A stretch of DNA of 37,887 bases from an uncultured Pseudoflavonifractor sp. (GCA_904419835.1 CAJFTA010000034.1:1-37887); one strand, 5' to 3'; counted from the stretch's first letter, positions 14,033 through 22,864 are shown. Notes: a model not told the origin generated them from the letters alone. Program-made: numbers and translations.

Positions 14033-14548
14033 TTAAAAGCCGTAAGACCGGCACAGGGCGCTGAGCTCCGCCGCCTTTTTCCCCGTGGGGAAGGCCGCGG
14101 CCTCCTCCGGCGTGCGCCCTTCCATCAGTACAAGATGCACCCCCAGCCGTTTGATACGCTTGCCCAGAACGGATTTGTCCTTGTTCTCCTCGGCGATCAT
14201 AGTCAGGTAGAGGGTGGTGAAGAGCCTGTCCGCCCGCACGCTGTCCCCTGGGGCGGCGTCATAGGCGGCGGAGAGGCGGGTGGTAAGTTCCAGAACATCG
14301 TCGCTGGGCAGCAGGTCCCCCCGGGACGGCCTGACGCCCATGGCGTCGTAAACGGCGACAAAGTCAGCCATGACCTTGTCCGCACCGTACCGCTGGGCCA
14401 GCTCCAGCAGACGGGCAAAGCAGCCCGCGTCGGTGGGCCGCCGGGTCCAGAGAAAAACCCGTTCCTGGACACACCAGCGGTCAAATTTTCCCTCGGTAAA
14501 ACCGATGCTGGTGTTGCCGGGGAAGGATTTCACTACCTCAAAGGCCAT
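14033..14548 (-). CDS. unrecognised protein, first gene of the nucleoside hydrolase operon
   Basis: 171 residues from ATG 14548 (AGAGAGGAGGGCGCTT upstream). No family recognised. Visible features are an N-terminal segment MAFEVVKSFPGNTSIGFTEG with a Trp/Cys-rich KFDRWCVQERVFLW, a long mainly helical body (GYGF-like C-terminus RSYGF), no signal peptide and no membrane segment. It lies 11 bases before the first nucleoside hydrolase and shares its promoter, so a role in nucleoside or base handling is possible but unproven. Confidence 0.75.
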   Translation of the reverse strand: MAFEVVKSFPGNTSIGFTEGKFDRWCVQERVFLWTRRPTDAGCFARLLELAQRYGADKVMADFVAVYDAMGVRPSRGDLLPSDDVLELTTRLSAAYDAAPGDSVRADRLFTTLYLTMIAEENKDKSVLGKRIKRLGVHLVLMEGRTPEEAAAFPTGKKAAELSALCRSYGF

Positions 14549-14572
14549 AAGCGCCCTCCTCTCTGTGAGGTA

Positions 14573-14602
14573 AGTATAGCAAAAAGGGGGCGGGGTTATC
14601 AA
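14573..14602 (-). promoter_or_regulatory. promoter of the nucleoside hydrolase operon
   Basis: On the minus strand TTGATA (14602-14597) and TATACT (14578-14573) are 18 bases apart, 25 bases before the first start codon. Confidence 0.7.
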
Positions 14603-14637
14603 GGCCTTTGCCCGCCGGATTGAAGCGGAAAAAAGAT

Positions 14638-14667
14638 TTGCATGGAAAGAACAGGACGTGATAGAAT
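14638..14667 (+). promoter_or_regulatory. promoter of the LytTR two-component operon
   Basis: TTGCAT (14638-14643) and TAGAAT (14662-14667) with an 18-base spacer, about 65 bases upstream of the response regulator start. It is divergent from, and nearly overlaps, the nucleoside hydrolase promoter. Confidence 0.65.
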
Positions 14668-14732
14668 AGGTACCCATAGAAATCCGCACCCATTCACAGA
14701 TGAGGAGAAGAGAGAAAACGGGGGGAGACGGG

Positions 14733-15440
14733 ATGCTGAACATTGCCATTGTGGAGGACGATCCCCAGGCCGCGGGGACCCTGACGTCCTATCTGGACCG
14801 CTACGCCCAGGAGCGTGGGACTTCCTGCAACAGCGTCATTTTCAACGACGCGGTGGACTTTCTCACCGGCTATAAGGCCAGCTTTGACCTGGTGTTCATG
14901 GACATTGAGCTGCCAGGACTGGACGGCATGGAGGCCGCCCGCCGCCTGCGTGAGGTGGACAGGAGCGTTATCCTGATTTTCGTCACCAACATGGCCAATT
15001 TCGCCGTGAAGGGTTACGAGGTGGACGCCCTGGACTTTATCGTCAAGCCGGTGGCCTACTTCCCCTTCTCCATCAAGCTGGACCGGGCGGTCAAGCGGCT
15101 GGAGAGCCGCCAGGAGCGGGAGCTGCTGGTGCCGGCGGAGGACGGGGTGGTGTGCCTGAAGTGCTCCGAGGTGACCTACATCGAGGTCATGCAGCACCGG
15201 ATCACCTACCACACCCGGGACAAGAGCTACACCGGCTACGGGTCCCTGAAGAAGATAGAGCCCCTTCTGCCCGAGAAGGTCTTTGCCAAGTGCAACAGCT
15301 GCTATGTGGTCAACCTGCGCTATGTCCGGCAGATAAAGGACTTCAGCGTGCTGGTGGGGGAGGACTGGCTGACCATCAGCCACGCCAGGCGGAAGCTCTT
15401 CCTCAGCGCGCTCAATGAGTACATCGGGAGCATGGAATAG
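14733..15440 (+). CDS. LytTR-family response regulator
   Basis: 235 residues, start ATG 14733 with GGGGGAGACGGG. N-terminal receiver domain with acidic pocket IVEDD (residues 6-10) and phospho-acceptor Asp57 in DLVFMDIELPGLDG; the conserved Lys is in FIVKPVAYFPF. The C-terminal half (about 135-230) is a LytTR DNA-binding domain, as in AgrA (EVTYIEVMQHRITYHTRDKS; AKCNSCYVVNLRYVRQIKDF). It is followed after two bases by its partner kinase. The adjacent GH3 gene is the obvious candidate target. Confidence 0.93.
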   Translation: MLNIAIVEDDPQAAGTLTSYLDRYAQERGTSCNSVIFNDAVDFLTGYKASFDLVFMDIELPGLDGMEAARRLREVDRSVILIFVTNMANFAVKGYEVDALDFIVKPVAYFPFSIKLDRAVKRLESRQERELLVPAEDGVVCLKCSEVTYIEVMQHRITYHTRDKSYTGYGSLKKIEPLLPEKVFAKCNSCYVVNLRYVRQIKDFSVLVGEDWLTISHARRKLFLSALNEYIGSME

Positions 15441-15442
15441 TC

Positions 15443-16771
15443 ATGTATGAGGTTACCCAGCTTTTCTGGTACAAGTCGGTCTTTATGGCCGAGATTCTGG
15501 CGGCCGAATTTCTCTTCACCTTCCGCCTGAAGAAAAAAGACCACTACCCCATCCGCTTTGCCCTGGCCGCTCTGCTGTGCATGGCGGTGTCGGTGGCCGC
15601 GCCCATTCTGGGCTACAACGCCCTGTACAGCTCGGTGCTCTTCTTCGTGCTGTTCGCCGTGTCCGTGGGAGCGCTGATGCTGTGCTTCCGGGAGCCCTTC
15701 CTCCACATCTTCTTCTGTGCCGTGGCCGCCTATACAGTGCAGCACATCGCCTTTGAGGTCTATAACTTCATCGTGGTGGTCACCGGGCTCAACGCCGGGC
15801 TGCCTGTGGAGGTGTACGGCGAGAGCGCCGCACGGCTGTCCGGACTCTTCCTGACGCTGGTGTATGTGGACGCCTACTGCATTGTCTACTGGCTCATGAC
15901 CATCACCTTCGGCTCCATGATCCGCAAAAACGAGGACCTGCGCATCCGCAGCACCTCCATGCTGGTGCTGGTGGCCCTGGTGGTTCTGGTGGACATCGTC
16001 ATCAGCGCAGTGGTCACCTATTACAGCTACGAAAACAACAACCCCTTCTATGTGAGCGTGGCCTCCATCTACAATATTCTCTGCTGCCTGCTGGCCCTGT
16101 ACGTCCAGTTCTCCCTGCTGTCCAAGCGGCAGCTGGAGCGGGAGCTGGACACGGTCAACAGCCTCTACGAGCAGGAGAAGAAGCAGTACGACATGTTCAA
16201 GGAGAACCTGGACTTCATCAACGTCAAGTGCCACGACCTGCGCCACCAGATCCGCCAGATCGGCCGGAGCAGCTCCCTGGATGAGGCGTCCATCCGGGAA
16301 ATGGAGGACGTGATTTCCATCTACGACTCCGCCGTGGAGACGGGCAACAAGACCATCGACGTTATCCTCACTGAGAAGAGTCTCATGTGCAATAAGAACC
16401 ACATCAAGCTCACCTGTATTGTGGACGGCAGCGAGATGTCCTTCATGGCCGAGCAGGACATCTACTCCCTGTTCGGCAACGCCATTGACAACGCGGTGGA
16501 GGCCCTCTCCCAGGTGGAGGACGAGGAAAAGCGGGTGGTGGGCATCATCGCCAAGCGCAAGGGCATGTTTGTGTCCCTCCAGTTCTACAACTACTGCCCT
16601 CAGCCGCCCCAGTTTTCCGGCGGCCTGCCCGTCACCACCAAGGCGGACAAGCAGTACCACGGCTTCGGCATGAAGAGCATCCGCATGATTGCCCAGAAGT
16701 ACGGCGGCGAGATGGGTATCTCGGTGGAAAATCAGGTGTTCAACCTACGGCTGCTCTTTCCGCTGGAGTAG
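15443..16771 (+). CDS. GHKL-type membrane sensor histidine kinase
   Basis: 442 residues. About six or seven N-terminal membrane segments occupy residues 1-220 (for example LAALLCMAVSVAAPILGYNA and MLVLVALVVLVDIVISAVVT). A coiled-coil linker (QLERELDTVNSLYEQEKKQY) and the phospho-acceptor box VKCHDLRHQI (about residue 260) follow. The ATPase part has an N-box FGNAIDNAVEAL and a G-box HGFGMKSIRMIAQKYGG. This is the AgrC/CitA-like organisation that pairs with LytTR regulators. No peptide-pheromone gene (agrD/agrB type) is next to it, so the signal is unknown. Confidence 0.92.
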   Translation: MYEVTQLFWYKSVFMAEILAAEFLFTFRLKKKDHYPIRFALAALLCMAVSVAAPILGYNALYSSVLFFVLFAVSVGALMLCFREPFLHIFFCAVAAYTVQHIAFEVYNFIVVVTGLNAGLPVEVYGESAARLSGLFLTLVYVDAYCIVYWLMTITFGSMIRKNEDLRIRSTSMLVLVALVVLVDIVISAVVTYYSYENNNPFYVSVASIYNILCCLLALYVQFSLLSKRQLERELDTVNSLYEQEKKQYDMFKENLDFINVKCHDLRHQIRQIGRSSSLDEASIREMEDVISIYDSAVETGNKTIDVILTEKSLMCNKNHIKLTCIVDGSEMSFMAEQDIYSLFGNAIDNAVEALSQVEDEEKRVVGIIAKRKGMFVSLQFYNYCPQPPQFSGGLPVTTKADKQYHGFGMKSIRMIAQKYGGEMGISVENQVFNLRLLFPLE

Positions 16772-16802
16772 CCCGGGACAAGGAATATGCTGCAAAAACG
16801 GG

Positions 16803-16849
16803 CAGTTATGTCAAAACAGTTGCACCGTGCTCGATCCCCTTTGTATACT
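16803..16849 (+). promoter_or_regulatory. promoter of the GH3 gene with CAGTT direct repeats
   Basis: TTGCAC (16820-16825) and TATACT (16844-16849) are 18 bases apart. CAGTT occurs at 16803-16807 and again at 16817-16821 (as ACAGTT), the second overlapping the -35 box. LytTR regulators of the AgrA type bind ACAGTT-like repeats, though usually with a longer period than the 14 bases seen here. Confidence 0.55.
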
Positions 16850-16907
16850 GTGTGCAAGATTCGCGGAGGGCGCCATCCGCGGAAAAAATCAAGGGGGATG
16901 AACTGTA

Positions 16908-19868
16908 ATGAAAAAGAAGCGGATGTCCAACCGCCGCTTTATGGCCATTCTGATTCCCGTCATGGCCATTGTGCTTGTGACACTGATGATCTGCAACCTG
17001 CTGGCTCTCAACTACCGGGGCCTTATCTCCACCTTCTTCAACCATACCACCTACAAGATTGTGGAGACCGGCGGGGCCGTCGGGGACAGCACCTATTACC
17101 CCAGCGACTTTGAGACCGAGGAGGAGCTGACCGAGCACAGCGGCCAGGTGGCCGAGCTCCTGGAGGCCGAGGGCATGGTCCTGCTGGAGAACGACGGCGG
17201 CCTGCCCCTGGCCAGGGACAGCAGGGTGAGCCTGTTCTCCGTCTCCTCTGTGAGCATGGTCTACGGCGGCACCGGCTCCGGCAGCGTGGACACCTCCACC
17301 GTGCCCGACCTGAAGACCGCTCTGGAGGCCTCCGGCCTCACCGTCAATCCCACCCTGTGGGACTTTTACCAGCAGAAGAGCGCCGAGGGGTATACCCGCA
17401 GCGCCCCCAACTGGCGCGGCGGCCAGTTCGCCATTAACGAGGTGCCCTGGACTGACGTGGCGTCTGCCGCCGGCAGCTCCTTCGCCGACTACGGCGACGC
17501 AGCCATCGTGGTCATCTCCCGCTCCGGCGGCGAGGGCTCCGACCTGACCGCCGTCAACTTCGCCGAGACCGAGGACGTGGCGGGCAACTCCGGCAATTAC
17601 CTGGAGCTGAGCGCCGAGGAGGCCGACATGCTCGCCGCCGTCAACGAGCAGTTTGACAACGTGGTGGTGCTCATCAACGCCAACAACGCCCTGGAGCTGG
17701 GCTGGCTGGCCGACTATGAGAACATCAAGGCCGCCCTGTGGATCGGCGGCGTGGGCCAGACCGGCCTGTACGCCGTGGCCGACGCCCTGGTGGGCGACGT
17801 GGTGCCCTCCGGCCGCCTGGTGGACACCTACGCCTACGACGCCTCCAGCGCCCCCGCCGCCCAGAATGCGGGCTCCAACTTCTGGATCAACAACGGCTTC
17901 TCCAATGAGTCCGACCAGTACATTGTCTACGCCGAGGGCATCTATGTGGGCTACCGCTACTACGAGACCCGGTATGAGGATGTGGTCATGGGCACCGGCA
18001 ACGCCGGCGATTACGACTACGCCTCCACCGTCCTCTACCCCTTCGGCTACGGCCTGAGCTATACCCAGTTTGCCTACAGTGACTTCTCCATGGAGGAGAA
18101 CGGCGACAGCTTCACCGTGACCGTGACCGTCACCAATACCGGCGACACCTACACCGGCAAGGAGGTCGTCCAGGTCTACTTCCAGTCTCCCTACACCCAG
18201 TACGACATTGAAAACGGCGTGGAGAAGGCCTCCGTGGAGCTGTGCGGTTTTGCCAAGACCGACGCCCTGGCGCCTGGAGAGAGCCAGACCGTCCAGATCG
18301 ATGTGCCCAAGGAGCAGCTCAAGGCCTACGACTACCGCACCGCCAAGACCTTTATCCTGGATGCCGGCGACTACTACTTCACCGTCGGCACCGACGCTCA
18401 CGACGCCATGAACAATATCCTGGCCGCCAAGGGCTACACTGTGGCCGACGGCATGACCGCCGACGGCGACGCGTCCATGACCGCCAAGTGGACCAACGCC
18501 AGCCTGGACGCCACCACATACGCAGTGGACAGCGTCACCGGCACCGCCGTGACCAACCTGTTCGGCTACGCCGACATCTCCAGCTATGACGCCTACTCCG
18601 ACTTTGTCTACCTGAGCCGGAACAACTGGGCGGATACCTTCCCCGCGCCCTTCTGCGACACCACCGATGAGGCCACCGGCGAGCGGTACATCGACCTGCC
18701 CCAGGAGATGATCGACGCCCTCCAGCCCCAGTACACCGAGGATCAGGACTCCTACACCATGCCCGCCTCCGGCGTCACCCCCGAGGTGCAACTGACACTG
18801 GCCGACTTTATCGACGTGGACTATGACGACCCCGCCTGGGATGATCTGCTGGACACCATCAGCCCCGCCGACCTCATCTACATGGTCCGCATGGGCGGCT
18901 ACGGCACCCCCAGCCTGGACTACATCCTCAAGCCCGCCACCGTGGAGAAGGACGGCCCTGCCGGCATCTCCGCCACCCTGGTGGGCGGCACCCAGGGCAT
19001 GGCCTACCCCACCGAGGTGGTCATCGCCTCCACCTGGAACACCCAGCTGGCCTATGATATGGGCGTGTCCGTGGGCAACGACGCCATGTACGCCAATATC
19101 CAGGGCTGGTATGCCCCTGCCATGAACATCCACCGCAGCGCTTACAGCGGCCGTAACTTCGAGTACTACTCCGAGGACGGCTTCATCAGCGGCCAGATGG
19201 GCGCCAACACCGTGCTGGGCGCCCAGAGCAAGGGCCTGTTCTGCTACGTCAAGCACTTTGCCTTCAACGATACCGAGGGCGTCATCGATGAGAGCAACGG
19301 CATCAAGGGCTCCAAGGACGGCATCGCCACCTTCTTCAACGAGCAGGCCGCCCGTGAGCTCTATCTGGTCCCCTTTGAGGCTGCGGTGAAGGAGGGCCAC
19401 ACCTACGCCATGATGAACGCCTTCAACCGGGTGGGTACCAAGTGGTGCGGCGCCAGCCATGAGCTGCTCACCGACCTGCTGCGGGAGGAGTGGGGCTTCA
19501 ACGGCCTGGTCATCACTGACATGGCCGGTCTGCCCGAGTATATGGACATCAAGGCGGGCCTCCAGGCCGGTACCGACATGTGGATGAACACCAGCGAGGA
19601 GCTCTACAACATCGACGGCTACCAGAATGACCCCCAGATCATGACCTACCTGCGCAACGCCGCTCATGACATCTGCTACACTGTCAGCCACAGCGCCGCC
19701 ATGAACGGCCTGTCCGCCAACTCCACCATCGTGGACGTCATGCCCCTGTGGATGACCTGGATGGTGGCCCTGGACGTGGTGGTGGGCGTGCTGATTGTGG
19801 CCGGGGTGGTCTGGATTGTAGTCCGTAACAGGGACCAGAAGAAGAACCCCGACAAGTACAGACAGTAA
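16908..19868 (+). CDS. membrane-anchored glycoside hydrolase family 3 protein with permuted domain order
   Basis: 986 residues, beta-glucosidase/xylosidase-like. A membrane anchor lies at residues 10-32 (FMAILIPVMAIVLVTLMICN). The usual C-terminal GH3 domain comes first (EAEGMVLLENDGGLPLARDS to LYPFGYGLSYTQF, about 80-385), then an FnIII-like stretch (FTVTVTVTNTGDTYTGKEVV). The (beta/alpha)8 catalytic domain is last (about 660-910), with KDGPAGIS, YCVKHF-like CYVKHFAFND and the presumed nucleophile Asp871 in GLVITDMAGLPE. A second membrane segment (WMVALDVVVGVLIVAGVVWI) precedes a charged tail. The enzyme is probably tethered at both ends on the outer face. It has its own promoter downstream of a two-component system. 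Confidence 0.9.
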   Translation: MKKKRMSNRRFMAILIPVMAIVLVTLMICNLLALNYRGLISTFFNHTTYKIVETGGAVGDSTYYPSDFETEEELTEHSGQVAELLEAEGMVLLENDGGLPLARDSRVSLFSVSSVSMVYGGTGSGSVDTSTVPDLKTALEASGLTVNPTLWDFYQQKSAEGYTRSAPNWRGGQFAINEVPWTDVASAAGSSFADYGDAAIVVISRSGGEGSDLTAVNFAETEDVAGNSGNYLELSAEEADMLAAVNEQFDNVVVLINANNALELGWLADYENIKAALWIGGVGQTGLYAVADALVGDVVPSGRLVDTYAYDASSAPAAQNAGSNFWINNGFSNESDQYIVYAEGIYVGYRYYETRYEDVVMGTGNAGDYDYASTVLYPFGYGLSYTQFAYSDFSMEENGDSFTVTVTVTNTGDTYTGKEVVQVYFQSPYTQYDIENGVEKASVELCGFAKTDALAPGESQTVQIDVPKEQLKAYDYRTAKTFILDAGDYYFTVGTDAHDAMNNILAAKGYTVADGMTADGDASMTAKWTNASLDATTYAVDSVTGTAVTNLFGYADISSYDAYSDFVYLSRNNWADTFPAPFCDTTDEATGERYIDLPQEMIDALQPQYTEDQDSYTMPASGVTPEVQLTLADFIDVDYDDPAWDDLLDTISPADLIYMVRMGGYGTPSLDYILKPATVEKDGPAGISATLVGGTQGMAYPTEVVIASTWNTQLAYDMGVSVGNDAMYANIQGWYAPAMNIHRSAYSGRNFEYYSEDGFISGQMGANTVLGAQSKGLFCYVKHFAFNDTEGVIDESNGIKGSKDGIATFFNEQAARELYLVPFEAAVKEGHTYAMMNAFNRVGTKWCGASHELLTDLLREEWGFNGLVITDMAGLPEYMDIKAGLQAGTDMWMNTSEELYNIDGYQNDPQIMTYLRNAAHDICYTVSHSAAMNGLSANSTIVDVMPLWMTWMVALDVVVGVLIVAGVVWIVVRNRDQKKNPDKYRQ

Positions 19869-19898
19869 TTCCACAACAGGACAATACAGTATGAAATC

Positions 19899-19937
19899 AA
19901 AACACCCCGCCGGCACAGCGTGCCGGCGGGGTGTTTC
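19899..19937. terminator. bidirectional terminator between the GH3 gene and ptsI
   Basis: Stem AAACACCCCGCCGGCA (19900-19915) / TGCCGGCGGGGTGTTT (19921-19936), usable by both convergent transcripts. Confidence 0.88.
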
Positions 19938-19953
19938 ATGTATTCAAGGAAGC

Positions 19954-21606
19954 TCAGCCCTTGAGCAGGTCCAGGGTACAGGTAGCGGCGATGCTCTTCC
20001 GGATGGCGGAGCGGAGGGGGAGCACGGCGGAGGGGCTCACGCTCAGCTCGTCAATGCCCATGGCCAGGAAGGTGGGCAGCAGCTCCAGGTCGGCGCCCAG
20101 CTCGCCGCAGATGCCGATCCAGATGCCCGACTTGTGGGCAGCGTCGGCGGCCATTTTCAGGGCCCGCAGCACGGCGGGGTGGTGGGGGTCAAAGAACTTG
20201 CCCAGGTCGTTGCACTGCCGGTCGCAGGCCAGGGTGTACTGGGTCAGGTCGTTGGTCCCCACGGAGAAGAAGTCCACCAGCCCGGCCAGCTCCTCGGCCA
20301 TGAACACCGCCGCCGGGGTTTCGATCATGATGCCAAGCTCGGTGTCCGGATTGAAGGGGATGCCCTCGGCGGTCAGCTCGTCCATCACCTTCTGGCAGGC
20401 CCGGCGGCACTCCTTTACCTCCCACACGCTGGTGATCATGGGGAACATAATGGCAACCTTGCCGTAGGCGCTGGCCCGGTAGAGGGCCCGCAGCTGGGTG
20501 CGGAACACCTCGGGCCGGTTGAGGCAGATGCGGATGGCCCGCAGACCCATGGCCGGGTTCTCCTCCCTGTTGAGCTGGAAGTAGTCCACCTGCTTGTCGG
20601 CGCCGATGTCCAGGGTGCGGATGACCACCCGCTTGCCCTTCATGGCGGCGGCAACCTCCTTGTAGGCCCGGAACTGCGCCTCCTCGGAGGGATAGTCGTC
20701 GGCGGCCAGGTAGAGGAACTCGGAGCGGAACAGGCCCACGCCCTGGCCGTCGTTGGCCAGCACGGCGTGGACGTCCTCGGGGGAGCCGATGTTGCAGTAG
20801 ACCATCATCTCCCTGCCGTCCAGGGTCACATCCTGCTGGCCCACCATGCTGCGCATCAGCTCCCGCAGCTCGGCCTGCTTCTGCTGCCGGGCCTCCAGTT
20901 CGGCCAGGGTCTCCCCGTCCGGGTCCAGAATCACCTGCCCGGTCTCGCCCACGATATAGGCCTCTCTGCCGTCCAGGTCCTCGCTCAGGGCCTCCCCCAG
21001 GCCGCACACGGCGGGGATGCCCATGGTGCGGGCCAGAATAGCGGTGTGGCTGTTGCCCGAGCCGCCCTGGGTGGCGATGGCCAGAATCTTGCTCTTGTCC
21101 AGCTGGATGGTCTCGGAGGGGGCCAGGTCGTCGGCGGCCAGAATGACCGGTACCTCCGAGTGAATGCCGCCCTCCGCCGCGCCGGTGAGGATGTTCAGCA
21201 GCCGCCCGGTCACGTCCCGCACGTCGGCCGCCCGGGCCTGCATATAGGGGTCGTCCATGGCGGAGAGCATGGCGGCAAACTGCTCCCCGGCCTGCTGGGC
21301 GGCGTACTCGGCGGTGTACCCCTCCTCCAGCTGCTCGTCCATGGCGCCGGTAAAGTCCTCGTCCTCCAGGAACATGGCGTGGGTCTCGAACAGGGTGGCG
21401 GCGTCGTCGCCGGCCTGGGCCCTGGCCTTCTCCGCCATGGCCTCCAGCTGCTCTATGGCCTGGGCTCTGGCGGCCTCCAGCCGCGCCCGCTCCGCCGCCG
21501 GGTCCTGGGCCATCTGCCGCTCCACCACGGCGCTGACCCGGTGATAGAAGCAGATGGCGCCCTTTTCAATGCCCTTGGACACGCCCTGACCCTGTAAAAT
21601 CTTCAT
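19954..21606 (-). CDS. ptsI: phosphoenolpyruvate-protein phosphotransferase (PTS Enzyme I)
   Basis: 550 residues. Transfers phosphate from PEP to HPr. The N-terminal HPr-binding/phospho-His region has GGSGNSHTAILARTMGIPAV, whose His is the phosphorylated residue (about 191). The C-terminal PEP-binding barrel has GVGLFRSEFLYL, PMITSVWEVKECR, FSVGTNDLTQY and the active-site Cys in ICGELGAD. ATG at 21606 has AAAGGGGAGC upstream. Last gene of the PTS operon, 71 bases after ptsH, from which it is separated by a terminator-like hairpin. Confidence 0.96.
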   Translation of the reverse strand: MKILQGQGVSKGIEKGAICFYHRVSAVVERQMAQDPAAERARLEAARAQAIEQLEAMAEKARAQAGDDAATLFETHAMFLEDEDFTGAMDEQLEEGYTAEYAAQQAGEQFAAMLSAMDDPYMQARAADVRDVTGRLLNILTGAAEGGIHSEVPVILAADDLAPSETIQLDKSKILAIATQGGSGNSHTAILARTMGIPAVCGLGEALSEDLDGREAYIVGETGQVILDPDGETLAELEARQQKQAELRELMRSMVGQQDVTLDGREMMVYCNIGSPEDVHAVLANDGQGVGLFRSEFLYLAADDYPSEEAQFRAYKEVAAAMKGKRVVIRTLDIGADKQVDYFQLNREENPAMGLRAIRICLNRPEVFRTQLRALYRASAYGKVAIMFPMITSVWEVKECRRACQKVMDELTAEGIPFNPDTELGIMIETPAAVFMAEELAGLVDFFSVGTNDLTQYTLACDRQCNDLGKFFDPHHPAVLRALKMAADAAHKSGIWIGICGELGADLELLPTFLAMGIDELSVSPSAVLPLRSAIRKSIAATCTLDLLKG

Positions 21607-21625
21607 GTGTTAGCTCCCCTTTCCG

Positions 21626-21666
21626 CGAAAAACAAATCGCCCGCCGCCCCGGTGGGACGGCGGGCG
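21626..21666 (-). terminator. terminator-like hairpin between ptsH and ptsI
   Basis: On the minus strand CGCCCGCCG / CGGCGGGCG (21666-21638) is followed by ATTTGTTTTT. It sits inside the operon and may partially end transcripts, giving more HPr than Enzyme I. Confidence 0.6.
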
Positions 21667-21677
21667 GAACGCTGTGC

Positions 21678-21938
21678 TTACAGATTGTCCTTGAAGAACT
21701 GCTCCATGGCGGCGATGGCGGCATCCTCCGCGGCGCCCTCGGCGGTCACGGTGACGGAGTCGCCGGTCTTGACGCCCAGACCCATCAGCTTCATCAGCTG
21801 GGTGCCCTTCACGGTCTTGTCCTCCTTGGTAATGGTGATCTCGGTGCCGGCAAACTCCTTGGCGGCCTTGACCAGCAGGCCGGCGGGACGGGCGTGGATG
21901 CCCAGGGGATCCTGAATCACATAGGTAAAGCGCTTCAT
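21678..21938 (-). CDS. ptsH: phosphocarrier protein HPr
   Basis: 86 residues. It has the PTS phosphorylation site His15 in DPLGIHARPAGLL. The regulatory site does not match the canonical Firmicutes KSIMGVMSLG. Here the aligned stretch is KGTQLMKLMGLG, placing Gln47 (next to Thr46) where Ser46 of Bacillus HPr aligns once the one-residue offset is allowed for. The protein should therefore work in sugar phosphotransfer but may not be a normal HPr kinase substrate. ATG 21938 with AAAAAGGAGACTT upstream; 37 bases downstream of the antiterminator gene. Confidence 0.93.
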   Translation of the reverse strand: MKRFTYVIQDPLGIHARPAGLLVKAAKEFAGTEITITKEDKTVKGTQLMKLMGLGVKTGDSVTVTAEGAAEDAAIAAMEQFFKDNL

Positions 21939-21975
21939 AACGGCAAGTCTCCTTTTTGAATATAGAGTTTACAAT

Positions 21976-22839
21976 TTATTGCAGCGGAGCGGCAGAGCAG
22001 GTCTGCCCCTCCGTGTCAAACACGCGCTGGACATGCATGGCCAGATAGCCGATCTCCGCCTCATCCACCTGGCGGCCCAGGGTGCGCTCCAGCTGGCGGC
22101 AGATCTCCTCCGAGATGTCGAAGGCCCGGGGACAGGACGCCTGCATAATATGGTTGACGTCCATGCTCAGCCGCTCCCCCTTCAGCAGGCGGGCGGCCAT
22201 ATATTTGATGTGGCTCATCAGCCGGTTGTAGGACAGGGAGTTGACGTCCATCACTACGCCGGTGGCCTGCTGCACCAGATCCACGCATTCCCGGATAATG
22301 CCCGCCGTCCGCATGGCCTGGGAGACCTGCATGGACTCCAGGGAGGAGTGGACGTGGAGAGCGATGTAGCCCAGCTCGTCGTCGCTGAACCGGAGGCCGG
22401 TCCGCTCCCAGATTACGTCCCCGCCCCGGCGGGCCACCTGGAACTCCTGGGGGAAGAGGGCCTTGATATCAGGGGTCAGCGGGTTGCCGATGGGGGCGTT
22501 TTTCCGGATGCGCTGGGCGGCGAAGTCGATATGGTCGGCCAAGGGGATGAGAATGCTGGGGTCCACCTGGCCGAAGGTGTTTCTGGCGTCCAGAATAATA
22601 GTATCGGCAATGTTCAGGTAGAGCGGATCGATGCGCTTGACCAGATCCCTGGGGTTGCCCCGGTCGCACTTCTGGGAGAGCTGGTACACCGTGGTGTCGG
22701 GGGGAAATTCCACCCGCTCTCCCGGCCTGCGGCCGAAGCCCACCCCCTTGCCCATCACCAGGTTCTCCAGGTTGTCCTCCTGATTCAGGGCCAGGACCGT
22801 GTTGTGGTTGAGAATCTTTGTAATTCGGTACACGCGCAC
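21976..22839 (-). CDS. BglG/LicT-family transcriptional antiterminator
   Basis: 287 residues. The N-terminal RNA-binding (CAT) domain covers residues 1-57 (YRITKILNHNTVLALNQEDN; VMGKGVGFGRRPGERV). Two PTS regulation domains follow (about 65-170 and 175-280), with phosphorylatable histidines in regions such as LADHIDFAAQRI, YIALHVHSSLE, MSHIKYMAARLL and YLAMHVQRVF. GTG start at 22839 after GGTAGGAGGGTGT. It lies between the sugar-specific permease and HPr. A RAT-like RNA site stands at the head of the same operon, so it most likely controls its own operon in response to PTS phosphorylation (GlcT/LicT-like). Confidence 0.92.
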   Translation of the reverse strand: MRVYRITKILNHNTVLALNQEDNLENLVMGKGVGFGRRPGERVEFPPDTTVYQLSQKCDRGNPRDLVKRIDPLYLNIADTIILDARNTFGQVDPSILIPLADHIDFAAQRIRKNAPIGNPLTPDIKALFPQEFQVARRGGDVIWERTGLRFSDDELGYIALHVHSSLESMQVSQAMRTAGIIRECVDLVQQATGVVMDVNSLSYNRLMSHIKYMAARLLKGERLSMDVNHIMQASCPRAFDISEEICRQLERTLGRQVDEAEIGYLAMHVQRVFDTEGQTCSAAPLQ

Positions 22840-22864
22840 ACCCTCCTACCAGATAGCATGCCTG

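Noticed and set aside
16806..19916. Very long antisense open frame (over 1000 codons) opposite the GH3 gene
   Set aside because: Product of high GC and strong third-position bias of the real gene; low-complexity Gly/Val/His-rich translation and no start context.
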